Made by a program: the position numbers and the translations under genes
In this document: positions 32,456-39,404 of the stretch, piece after piece
Layout: each line of letters begins with the position of its first letter
Numbering within the stretch: position 1 is the first letter of the stretch
Assembly: GCA_964388085.1 (NCBI GenBank)
Contig: CAYLZW010000016.1
Location: 1-41,652, forward strand
DNA: 41,652 bases
Direction: 5' to 3'
Source of the DNA: CAYLZW01 sp964388085
GTDB lineage: Bacteria > Myxococcota > UBA727 > CAYLZW01
Notes under the pieces: generated by a model
The model's input: only the letters and a program-made list of their open reading frames with translations
Database searches by the model: none
What the model was told of the DNA's origin: nothing

Positions 32456-33801
32456 CGAGAGAGTCCTAGCCCGCCCGCCCAGCGCACGAAGTCTCGCTGC
32501 GCCTCAGCATCCCCGTGATGCAGCGCCACCCGCCGAACCCCCGGGATCGCCTTCAGCCACGAGAGCAGCTCCCCCCGGTCCGCGTGCGCCGACAGCCCCG
32601 AGAGCGTCTCGATGCTCGCCTTCACCTGCACCTCGCCGCCGTCGATGAACACCCGGCCGCCGTGCCTCGCGGCCTCCTGGATGCGACGGCCGGGCGTGCC
32701 CTCCCCCTGGTAGCCGACGAACAGCACCGTGTTCTTCTCGTCGTCGAGCCCGTCCAGCAGATGGCCCACGATGCGGCCGCCGGTGCACATGCCGCTGCCG
32801 GCGATGATAATCATGGGGCCCGGGACGTCACGGAGCCGCCGCGAGTCGCTGCCCTTCTTCACGGCGTAGAGCTCGTCGAAGTCGAGCGGATCGTCGCCGC
32901 GGGCGAGCTTGTCGAGGGCCTCCTTGTCGAACAGCGCGCGGAAGCGGTCGTAGGTCTCGGTGATGCCGAGCCCCATCGGCGTGTCGACGGCGACGGGGAT
33001 GTTCCGGATGCGCCCGGACTCCACCAGCGTGTTCAAATGGTAGAGCAGCACCTGCGTGCGACCGATGGCGAAGCTCGGGATCAGCACCTTGCCCTTCCGC
33101 TCGACCGCCCGCCGCAAGATGCGCTCGAGGTTGCGCTCGACGTCGTCGTGGCTGTGCCCGTGCTCGCGCGAACCGTAGGTGGACTCCATGACGACAAGAT
33201 CCACCGGCCGGTCGCTGCTCCACGTGGTGTTCGGGTCGCGCAGGATCGGGCTGTCCGGTCGGCCGAGGTCACCAGAGAGAATCACGCGGCTCTTCTCGGC
33301 GACGAGCTCGACGCTGGCGCTGCCGAGGATGTGACCGGCCTCCCGAAACGCGACCCGCCCTCGGAACGCGGCCACGTGCTCGCCGAGATCGTCGTAAGCG
33401 ACCACCCGCGACAGCTTCACGAAGCGCCGCATGAAGCGCTCGATCTCGTTGTCTCTCAGATCCTGCATGCGCAGCGAGTCCTCGAGGGAGACGCGCGCGA
33501 TGGCGAAGGTCGCCTTCGTCGCGAGGATGGGCTTCTCGAAGCCCCCCTCGAGCAACGGTGGCAGGCTGCCGATGTGATCCTGGTGCCCATGCGTGAGCAG
33601 CACGGCGTCGACGTCACGCGCCGCGTCCGGGAAGCTCCAGCCCTTCCGATCGCGCCCCTGCGCGATGCCACAGTCGACGAGCAGCGCCGCGCCGCCCGTC
33701 TCCACGCGCGTCATCGCCCCGGTCACCGTGCGGACGGCGCCGAGGAGGCGAACCTCACCGTCGGGGAGCGCGTGCTTCGGCGTCGTGGGGATGATGTCCA
33801 T
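32452..33801 (-). CDS. beta-CASP metallo-beta-lactamase (CPSF/Ysh1-like ribonuclease family)
   Basis: A 449-residue MBL-fold protein. The zinc motif HGHQDH is at residues 71-76. Further motifs are FREAGHILGSASVEL, ILSGDLGRPDSPIL and ESTYGSREHG, and the beta-CASP part carries IPSFAIGRTQVLLYHL, IIAGSGMCTGGRI and the C-terminal ALHHGDAEA. These are features of RNA-cleaving CPSF73-like enzymes. Cytoplasmic RNA processing or decay is the expected role. It is translationally coupled to a glycosyltransferase and flippase, an odd partner for an RNase, so it might act on the operon's mRNA. Confidence 0.92.
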   Translation of the reverse strand: MDIIPTTPKHALPDGEVRLLGAVRTVTGAMTRVETGGAALLVDCGIAQGRDRKGWSFPDAARDVDAVLLTHGHQDHIGSLPPLLEGGFEKPILATKATFAIARVSLEDSLRMQDLRDNEIERFMRRFVKLSRVVAYDDLGEHVAAFRGRVAFREAGHILGSASVELVAEKSRVILSGDLGRPDSPILRDPNTTWSSDRPVDLVVMESTYGSREHGHSHDDVERNLERILRRAVERKGKVLIPSFAIGRTQVLLYHLNTLVESGRIRNIPVAVDTPMGLGITETYDRFRALFDKEALDKLARGDDPLDFDELYAVKKGSDSRRLRDVPGPMIIIAGSGMCTGGRIVGHLLDGLDDEKNTVLFVGYQGEGTPGRRIQEAARHGGRVFIDGGEVQVKASIETLSGLSAHADRGELLSWLKAIPGVRRVALHHGDAEAQRDFVRWAGGLGLSR

Positions 33802-33822
33802 GGACGTCCTCGTCGCAAACCA

Positions 33823-34251
33823 TCAGGAGAACGGCGCACGAGAGCGCAGGCCTGGAAAACGGCGGAAGTCGTTATCCGTCGTGATCCACTCGCACCCGGA
33901 CTCGATCGCCAGCGCCGCGAAGTAGGCATCGGGAATGATCTTCCCGCGCGCCTTCGCCTTCGCCGCGAGCTCCTTGAACAGGCCCCAATGACGGGCGCCC
34001 GGCCGGACCGGTACCGCATGTGGCTGGTCGCGAATCAGGTCCGCGAACGCGAGCGCCTCGTCGAGGCTAGAGGGCCGCACGAAGACGCGGGCGTGCGTGA
34101 CGACGCGGACGAACCCGCTCAATACGAGCTCGGCGACGCCATAGGCCTCCGAGCCAGCGAGGACGTCCTCCAGCCAGGCACGGTAGCGGTCATGCTCCGG
34201 CGCCTCGCGGCGGTGCGCGTAGACGAGCACGTTGACGTCAATGAGGATCAT
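33823..34251 (-). CDS. vapC: VapC-type PIN-domain toxin
   Basis: A 142-residue PIN-domain ribonuclease. The acidic site is Asp5 (ILIDVNVLVYA), Glu41 (VAELVLSGF), Asp108 (IIPDAYFAALA) and Asp126/128 (TTDNDFRRF). VapC proteins cleave tRNA or rRNA; the target is unknown. It starts inside the vapB stop (ATGA) and forms the second gene of that operon. Its end is 21 bases from the beta-CASP gene start, so transcription could run from the TA promoter into the glycosyltransferase group. Confidence 0.93.
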   Translation of the reverse strand: MILIDVNVLVYAHRREAPEHDRYRAWLEDVLAGSEAYGVAELVLSGFVRVVTHARVFVRPSSLDEALAFADLIRDQPHAVPVRPGARHWGLFKELAAKAKARGKIIPDAYFAALAIESGCEWITTDNDFRRFPGLRSRAPFS

Positions 34252-34493
34252 CGCGACGGATCGTCCAGGACGTCCTTGATCGTCGCCCAGTCGCCGAGGT
34301 CGATGCCGGGCAGGACGCCTTCCCCGCCGCTAACCGGCAACGTGACCGGCCGGATGTCGGGAGCGTGCGCCTGGCGCATCAGCGTCTCGCGAAGTGCATC
34401 CTCGATGACGGCGGTCAGCGTGCGGTTCGACGCGGCCGCGAGCCGCTTCGCCGCGGCCAGAAGCTCATCGTCGAGCCGTACGGTGGTCCGCAT
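34248..34493 (-). CDS. vapB: VapB-type ribbon-helix-helix antitoxin
   Basis: An 81-residue antitoxin with an N-terminal ribbon-helix-helix (MRTTVRLDDELLAAAKRLAAASNRTLTAVIEDALRETL) and a C-terminal toxin-binding tail ending LGDWATIKDVLDDPSR. ATG 34493 is chosen over ATG 34505. The latter overlaps the -10 box, whereas 34493 falls at the predicted transcription start, which would make the mRNA leaderless. It binds the upstream palindrome for autoregulation, as is usual for this family. Confidence 0.88.
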   Translation of the reverse strand: MRTTVRLDDELLAAAKRLAAASNRTLTAVIEDALRETLMRQAHAPDIRPVTLPVSGGEGVLPGIDLGDWATIKDVLDDPSR

Positions 34494-34500
34494 GCGTAAA

Positions 34501-34529
34501 GACATATCGATGTGTCATCAATATGTCAA
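34501..34529 (-). promoter_or_regulatory. vapBC promoter and 27-bp near-perfect palindrome
   Basis: On the minus strand TTGACA (34529-34524) and TATGTC (34506-34501) are 17 bases apart, so initiation is expected near 34493-34494. The same stretch holds an inverted repeat at 34501-34527: arms GACATATCGATG and CATCAATATGTC around a TGT centre, with a single mismatch. The palindrome covers the -10 and most of the -35, a clear layout for VapB autorepression. Confidence 0.7.
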
Positions 34530-34945
34530 GCCGGGCCAGCGGCACGCGCGATGGCCCAACGGGCCAGTGCCAGCAGGTCGTCCAAATGGCTCGTGACGAT
34601 GCGCTCGACGATGTCGAGGTCGATCTTCTGGTACGCGTGGACCGCGACGTTGCGGAAGCCGACCATGCGCTTCATCCGATCGGCCAGGTCGCCATCGAGC
34701 GCTCCCGCCGCGCTCAGCAGGTCGAAGGCGTCCCGGCTCGCCTGCGGGACCCCCAAGCGTTGGTCCCTGACCACATGCATGGCCGTGTCGATCGCGGCCT
34801 CGACGGCGCGCTGCAGGTTCAACAGGATGGAGTCCTGCCGGGTCAGATCCTCGTGCAGGTTGCGGGAATCGCCGGCGTAGACCTGACGAATGCGCTCAAC
34901 GCAGCGCTCAATGGACGCCGCCTTGTTCAGGAGAACGTCATCCAC
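34526..34945 (-). CDS. hepT: HepT-type HEPN ribonuclease toxin
   Basis: A 139-residue all-helical HEPN protein. The RX4HXY active motif is RNVAVHAY, Arg98 to Tyr105, preceded by DRMKRMVGF. HepT is the toxin of the MntA/HepT pair; in studied systems the partner nucleotidyltransferase adds AMP units to the HEPN Tyr to silence it, and the Tyr is present here. Its start overlaps the end of mntA by eight bases. The end lies just past the vapBC palindrome, so read-through between the two modules is possible. Confidence 0.92.
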   Translation of the reverse strand: MDDVLLNKAASIERCVERIRQVYAGDSRNLHEDLTRQDSILLNLQRAVEAAIDTAMHVVRDQRLGVPQASRDAFDLLSAAGALDGDLADRMKRMVGFRNVAVHAYQKIDLDIVERIVTSHLDDLLALARWAIARAAGPA

Positions 34946-35372
34946 CGTAGATCCGGCCCTCGCGGAACACCTGGTCCAGGATCTCGCGCCGCTCTTCGTT
35001 CAGGCGCGCGTATGACGAAAACACGAAGTTCTCGAAGACCACCCGTTCCCGTGCGTCACGCTCGACGAGCACCCTGCCCTTCGAGACGATCTGCATCTGC
35101 AGGACCGTCGGCGCCTGTCGCAGGTCCACGAGATCGACGTCCGCGCCAAGCAGCGCCGCGAGCTCTTCCTGCAGCTCAAAGCGCGCCTCGGCGCTCATCG
35201 GCGTCGTCGCCAGAAACCCCAGGTCGATGTCGCTCTCGAGCCCTGCTGTCGCGTTCGCGTGCGATCCGAAGACGTACAGAGCGACGAGGTCAGGCACGGT
35301 CCGCTCGACAGCGGCGACCAGCTCGACGGCGCGCGAGGCGAGACTGGAGTCCTGCACGGGTCGCTGGCTCAT
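34938..35372 (-). CDS. mntA: MntA-type nucleotidyltransferase antitoxin
   Basis: A 144-residue minimal nucleotidyltransferase. The motif GSHANATAGLESDIDL (residues 36-51) has the GSxA...SD-D arrangement with catalytic Asp48 and Asp50, and DVDLVDLRQAP gives a third acidic residue. It should AMPylate the neighbouring HepT. The start at ATG 35372 gives the normal family length; longer frames upstream are not protein-like. Upstream lies a 549-base gene-free stretch ending at the NusG-like gene. Confidence 0.92.
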   Translation of the reverse strand: MSQRPVQDSSLASRAVELVAAVERTVPDLVALYVFGSHANATAGLESDIDLGFLATTPMSAEARFELQEELAALLGADVDLVDLRQAPTVLQMQIVSKGRVLVERDARERVVFENFVFSSYARLNEERREILDQVFREGRIYGG

Positions 35373-35920
35373 AGCCAGATCGTAGGGCGAGCACACCAGC
35401 GCAACAAGCTGGCGGCATCCTCTCCCTGGCCGGCGTTGCGGCTTTGCGGCTTTGCGTGAGAATTTGTGGCTCTCCACAGGGTTTCGTGGGTGCGTCGCGC
35501 ATGCGCCGAGGCCCCCTCCCTCGAGGAGCGATGCCATCCGAAACCACCTCCCCCGACGTGCCGGGGGAGGTCGTACTGAGCCAAGGAGGTGCATCTGACG
35601 CGTCAGGATCCGCGCAAAGTCACCCACGGCCGGATGCGTAGGCATCGGCCGACAGGGGTCCAATGCGTGACGATCTGCTGCGTGCCGCAGGGTACCAAGT
35701 GCTCGGCTCACGAACCGCGAGGTCGAGCGACGACTCCCAATCGTCGTCGAGGATATCGCTCGTACGTTTGCGCTAAGGGCGGCCTCCACCGGCATCGGCC
35801 GGCATCGGGGGAGGCGGCTTCGTGAACGTGCGAGAACGCGACGGAGGGGGGCCCGCTGCGGCGACCCACTTCACCCTGAGGAGATTCGAATTTGTGTTCC
35901 CGCCCACGAGCCAGAAACCG
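35373..35920. other. 549-base gene-free region between mntA and nusG-like gene
   Basis: No convincing gene is present. It contains an AAAGCCGC half-repeat (GCGGCTTTGCGGCTTTGCGT, 35438-35457) like those around the GxxExxY gene, and a strong hairpin with arms ACCTCCCCCG (35546-35555) and CGGGGGAGGT (35562-35571). It also has the palindrome CTGACGCGTCAG (35595-35606) and a second GC-rich hairpin region at about 35780-35820. One of the hairpins may terminate the export operon, though no U-tract follows. Confidence 0.6.
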
Positions 35921-36457
35921 CTAAGCAACCGCCCGATCAGCGTCCACGGCCAACACCACGTCGTCCGCGTCGAGCGTACAGCGCACGCCACGCCCCAGCA
36001 GCGCCACCTGCACGACCAGGCGACGGCGGCCGTCGGCGGCCTCTTCGACGACGCCGCGGGCGCCCTTGAGCGGACCTGCGCCTACCTCGATGAGCGTGCC
36101 GGGGACGAGGCGCGCGACGGGGTCGAGCGCGCGGCCGGCGTCGACGAGGGCACGGAGGCTGTCGATCTCGCAGTCGGGGATCGCGCGCGCGATGCGCACA
36201 TCGCCCGGCAGCTTGCCGACGAGGTCGAACACGCCGCGCGCCTTCAGCACGTCGACGCGCTTGGCGGCGCTCAGCTCGCTGCGCAGGAACAAGTAGCCGG
36301 GGAAGAGCGCCTGCTCGACCTGCTGGATGCGGTCGCTCCAGATGCGCCGCTCCGTCGTCACCGGCAGGAAGACCTCGAAGCCGCGCTTCACGAGGTCGGT
36401 CGCCGCGGCCTTCTCTTGCCGCGCGCGAACGCCGAGCGCGTGCCAGCGGAGGCTCAT
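35921..36457 (-). CDS. NusG-like specialised transcription antiterminator (RfaH/LoaP type)
   Basis: A 178-residue protein. Residues ~4-95 form an NGN domain (RWHALGVRARQEKAAATDLVKRGFEVFLPVTTERRIWSDR and FPGYLFLRSEL). Residues ~118-175 are a KOW domain (PGTLIEVGAGPLKGARGVVEE). It lacks the length and context of housekeeping nusG (no secE or rplK nearby). Paralogues of this kind are recruited to long surface-polysaccharide operons to suppress premature termination. The start overlaps the Wzc stop by one base (TAATG), so both are co-translated. Confidence 0.9.
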   Translation of the reverse strand: MSLRWHALGVRARQEKAAATDLVKRGFEVFLPVTTERRIWSDRIQQVEQALFPGYLFLRSELSAAKRVDVLKARGVFDLVGKLPGDVRIARAIPDCEIDSLRALVDAGRALDPVARLVPGTLIEVGAGPLKGARGVVEEAADGRRRLVVQVALLGRGVRCTLDADDVVLAVDADRAVA

Positions 36458-38691
36458 TACGCGCTCGCCTTGGCGTCGCTGTCGCCGTCGCCGTAATAGC
36501 CGCCGTACTTGCGATAATATTGGTAGTAGGCCGCGCCATAGCGCCGGCTCGCGAGGTCCACGTCGTTGAAGATGGCGCCCACGACGTGCGCGTTGGCGTC
36601 CTCGAGCGCGCGCAGCATCTGCTTCGCCGAGTCGCGCGAGGTCTTCTGGCACTTGAGCACGAGCAGCACGCCGTCCACCTGCGCGCCGAGGATGACCGGG
36701 TCCGTCACGGCGCCGACCGGCGGCGTGTCGAACAGGATGCGGTCGTAGCGACCCTTCAGCTCCTCGATGATGTCCGCGAACTTCCGCGTCAGCAAGAGCT
36801 CGGACGGGTTCGGCGGCGTCGGCCCGCACACCAGCACGTCGAGGTTCTCGCTCTCCGAGCGCTTGATGACGTCGCCGAGCTTCGCGTCGCCGACGATGAC
36901 GTTCGAGAGCCCGACGTCATTGGAGATGCCGAACACGCGGTGCAGGCGCGGCCGCCGCATGTCGGTGTCGACGAGGATGGTGCGGCTGCCGGCCTGCGCC
37001 ATGGTGCCCGCGAGGCTCACCGCCGTCGTCGTCTTGCCCTCTTGCGGGCTCGGTGAGGTGACGACGAGCGTCTGCAGCGGGCGGTCGGTGCCCATGAACA
37101 TCAGGTTGGTGCGGATGAAGCGCGCGCACTCCGCCGGCGAGCTCTTCGGGTTCTGCAGCACGTAGAGATCGCGCGCCTGCAGGCTCTCGGGCGTCGGCTT
37201 GCCGTCCTTGCCGCTCGCCTCGATGACGGGCAGCAGCCCGAGGAAGGGCACGTCGAGGGTGCGCTCCACGTCGTCTTGCGTCTTGAGCGTGTTGTCGAGC
37301 AGCTCGAGGCCGAGCGCCAGGGCGAGGCCGAGCAGCAGCCCGAGCGCCAGCCCCATGGCGAGGTCGCGCTTCAGGTCGGGCTTGAACGGCGCCTTCGGCA
37401 CACGCGCGCGCTCGAGCACCTGCACGTTGTTGAAGCGCATGGCGCCAGTGAGGTCGGCCTCCTTCATGCGGCTCGTGACCATCTCGTACAGGCGCTCGTT
37501 GGTCTCGACGTCGCGCTGGAGGCGCTTGAAGTCGAGGCTGAGCTTGTTGAGGCGCGCCTCCCGCTGGCGCTCGGCGGCGATGGCGGCCGCGAGGCCGCGC
37601 TCGGTCTCCTCGAGGGAGGCCTCGTGCCGTTGGCCGGAGAGCATGACGGCGTCGATCTCGCGCTCGAGCTCCTGCTGCACGAGATCGATCTGCTCCTGCA
37701 GCGTCGACATCTTGGGGTGCGCCGCCTGGTAGCGCGCGCTGAGCTCGCTGTAGGTCGTCTTGAGGTCGATCAGCTTCGACTTGAGCGCGCTCACTACCTC
37801 GGCCGCCTGGATGGTCGCGAGCGAGTCGAGCAGCGCCGGGTTCTCCTTCGCCTGGTGCAGGGCCTCGCGATCGAGCCGGCCGCGGATCCGCTCCGCCTGC
37901 ACGGCGGCGAGCTGACCGTTGAAGGCGTTCAGGCGCTGCATGACCTCGGCGAGCTGGCTCTCGAGGCTGGCGTTCAGGACGTCGTTGTCCTCCATGAACT
38001 GATAGAGCGCGTCCTCGGACTCCTCGAGCTTGGTCTTCAGATCCCGGTGCTGCAGGCCGAGCCAGGTGCCGGCTTCGCGGTTGCCGTCGATGCGCCGCTC
38101 GAGGTTCTGCTCGGCGTAGACGTCGGCGACGGCGTTGGCGAGATCGGTCGCGACCTGCGGGTCGGTGTCGACGACGCTCAAGCGCACCACGCCGGACGCC
38201 TTCTTGTCGGGCTCGAGCGTGAAGCGGCCGGTGACGAGATCGGCCGTGTCGCCTTCTGGCCGCTCGGTCATGAGCCCCAGGCGGGCGGCGACCGCGCGCG
38301 CCACCTCGCGGCTCTGCAGCACCAGATACTCGCGCTCGTAGAAGGCCTCGTTGCCCCACCAGCCGCCCGCGGAGATGGGCATCACCTCCGCCACGCCCGT
38401 CAGCACCTGCGGCGTAGCGGTCTGGATCGAGATGACGGACTCCGCGCGAAACAGCTTCGGCTGCCGCAGGCTCCAGATGGCGGCCGCCGCGCCGCAGACG
38501 ACCAGCGCGATGACGACGAGCCACCAGCGCTTCCGCAGGCCCTCCAGATAGCGCCGGTAGTCGATGCTCTCCTCGGGCTCCACGCCGAGCTCACCGCCTC
38601 CGGGCAGCGCCACGAACGGCACGGTCTGTCCGCCGAAGCCAGGCTCCGGCGCGCGCGACGGCTCCGAGGAGGAACGAGAGGGCGTTGCCAT
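36457..38691 (-). CDS. Wzc-like polysaccharide co-polymerase with BY-kinase domain
   Basis: A 744-residue protein. Residues ~40-75 and ~430-460 are membrane segments bracketing a long periplasmic coiled-coil domain, the chain-length determinant. The C-terminal cytoplasmic kinase has Walker A SPSPQEGKTTTA, Walker A' ILVDTDMRRPR and Walker B ILFDTPPVG. It ends in a Tyr cluster (YGAAYYQYYRKYGGYYG) for autophosphorylation. It controls polymerisation and export of the polymer. ATG 38691 is chosen because AAGGA lies four bases upstream; the GTG at 38703 has no such signal. No matching phosphatase gene is in the window. Confidence 0.95.
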   Translation of the reverse strand: MATPSRSSSEPSRAPEPGFGGQTVPFVALPGGGELGVEPEESIDYRRYLEGLRKRWWLVVIALVVCGAAAAIWSLRQPKLFRAESVISIQTATPQVLTGVAEVMPISAGGWWGNEAFYEREYLVLQSREVARAVAARLGLMTERPEGDTADLVTGRFTLEPDKKASGVVRLSVVDTDPQVATDLANAVADVYAEQNLERRIDGNREAGTWLGLQHRDLKTKLEESEDALYQFMEDNDVLNASLESQLAEVMQRLNAFNGQLAAVQAERIRGRLDREALHQAKENPALLDSLATIQAAEVVSALKSKLIDLKTTYSELSARYQAAHPKMSTLQEQIDLVQQELEREIDAVMLSGQRHEASLEETERGLAAAIAAERQREARLNKLSLDFKRLQRDVETNERLYEMVTSRMKEADLTGAMRFNNVQVLERARVPKAPFKPDLKRDLAMGLALGLLLGLALALGLELLDNTLKTQDDVERTLDVPFLGLLPVIEASGKDGKPTPESLQARDLYVLQNPKSSPAECARFIRTNLMFMGTDRPLQTLVVTSPSPQEGKTTTAVSLAGTMAQAGSRTILVDTDMRRPRLHRVFGISNDVGLSNVIVGDAKLGDVIKRSESENLDVLVCGPTPPNPSELLLTRKFADIIEELKGRYDRILFDTPPVGAVTDPVILGAQVDGVLLVLKCQKTSRDSAKQMLRALEDANAHVVGAIFNDVDLASRRYGAAYYQYYRKYGGYYGDGDSDAKASA

Positions 38692-38702
38692 AGGGTCCTT
38701 CA

Positions 38703-38714
38703 CTGACGCGTCAG
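38703..38714. repeat. 12-bp palindrome CTGACGCGTCAG
   Basis: This perfect palindrome lies in the short gap between the OPX gene and the wzc-like gene. The same 12 bases recur at 35595-35606, downstream of nusG. Identical palindromes on both sides of the wzc-nusG pair could be binding sites of one regulator, but chance is possible. Confidence 0.35.
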
Positions 38715-38721
38715 ACGGAGC

Positions 38722-39321
38722 TCAGAACAGCAGCTCGGGGACGAACACGATGTCACCGGGGAGCACCTCGACGTCCGCCGCCTTGCCGCTGCGAATGTCC
38801 CCCACGCGTGCGTCGAGCGTCACCTTTTTGCCGTCTTCGGTCCTCGTGATGATGGTGCGGTTGACGTCGGCGAGCTTCGCCGTGCCACCCGCGCGCGCGA
38901 TGGCGTCGATGACGGACATGCGCTCCTCGTAAGGATACGAGCCGGGCTTGCCCACCTCGCCGAGCACGACGACCTTGCGCGAGTTCGCCTCTTTGATGAG
39001 CACCGTGACGCTGGCCTCGCGCAGGTACCTCGCGTTGTAGGCGGCCTCGATGCGCGTGCGCGCCTCGTCGGGGGTCGTGCCGTCGACCGTGATCTCGCCG
39101 ACGAGGGGCAGGCTGACAGCGCCCGTGCTCTCGACCCGGTAGTCGCCGGACAGCTCGGGCTCACCGAAGACCCGAACCGTGAGCAGGTCGGACGGCCCGA
39201 TGATCGGACGCGCGGTCTGCAGCTCCGGCTGCACGATGGGCTCTTTGGGGCCAAAGCAGGTGGCGCCGCCGAGCAGGGTGCTGGCGGCCACTGCGGCGAG
39301 CAGAAGCGAGAGGCGGTTCAC
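38722..39321 (-). CDS. short outer-membrane polysaccharide export (OPX/Wza-like) protein
   Basis: A 199-residue export protein. A signal peptide-like N-terminus (NRLSLLLAAVAASTLLGGATC) suggests a lipoprotein cleaved before Cys22, although the lipobox is not canonical. The poly-export domain (IGPSDLLTVRVFGEPELSGDYRV) is at ~40-115. A SLBB-type domain (KVVVLGEVGKPGSYPYEERMSVIDAIARAGG) is at ~115-150. It is too short to hold the C-terminal helix that forms the Wza outer-membrane pore. It therefore probably needs the adjacent beta-barrel protein. GTG 39321 has AGGGGG immediately upstream. Confidence 0.92.
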   Translation of the reverse strand: MNRLSLLLAAVAASTLLGGATCFGPKEPIVQPELQTARPIIGPSDLLTVRVFGEPELSGDYRVESTGAVSLPLVGEITVDGTTPDEARTRIEAAYNARYLREASVTVLIKEANSRKVVVLGEVGKPGSYPYEERMSVIDAIARAGGTAKLADVNRTIITRTEDGKKVTLDARVGDIRSGKAADVEVLPGDIVFVPELLF

Positions 39322-39404
39322 CCCCCTTAGTCACCACAGCGAGCGCAAACATTCAATGGGATGAGCCGACCGAGCCGATCCGACCCCACGACGAGCCCGG
39401 CCGC

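Noticed and set aside
32515..34596. Very long plus-strand open frame (about 690 codons) opposite the beta-CASP nuclease, vapC and vapB genes
   Set aside because: It is the antisense shadow of three well-recognised genes; its product is His/Arg/Ala-rich with no domain, as expected in GC-rich DNA.
37276..38706. Long plus-strand open frame opposite the wzc-like gene
   Set aside because: The opposite strand encodes a kinase with Walker motifs; this frame is a Leu/Val/Arg-rich shadow.
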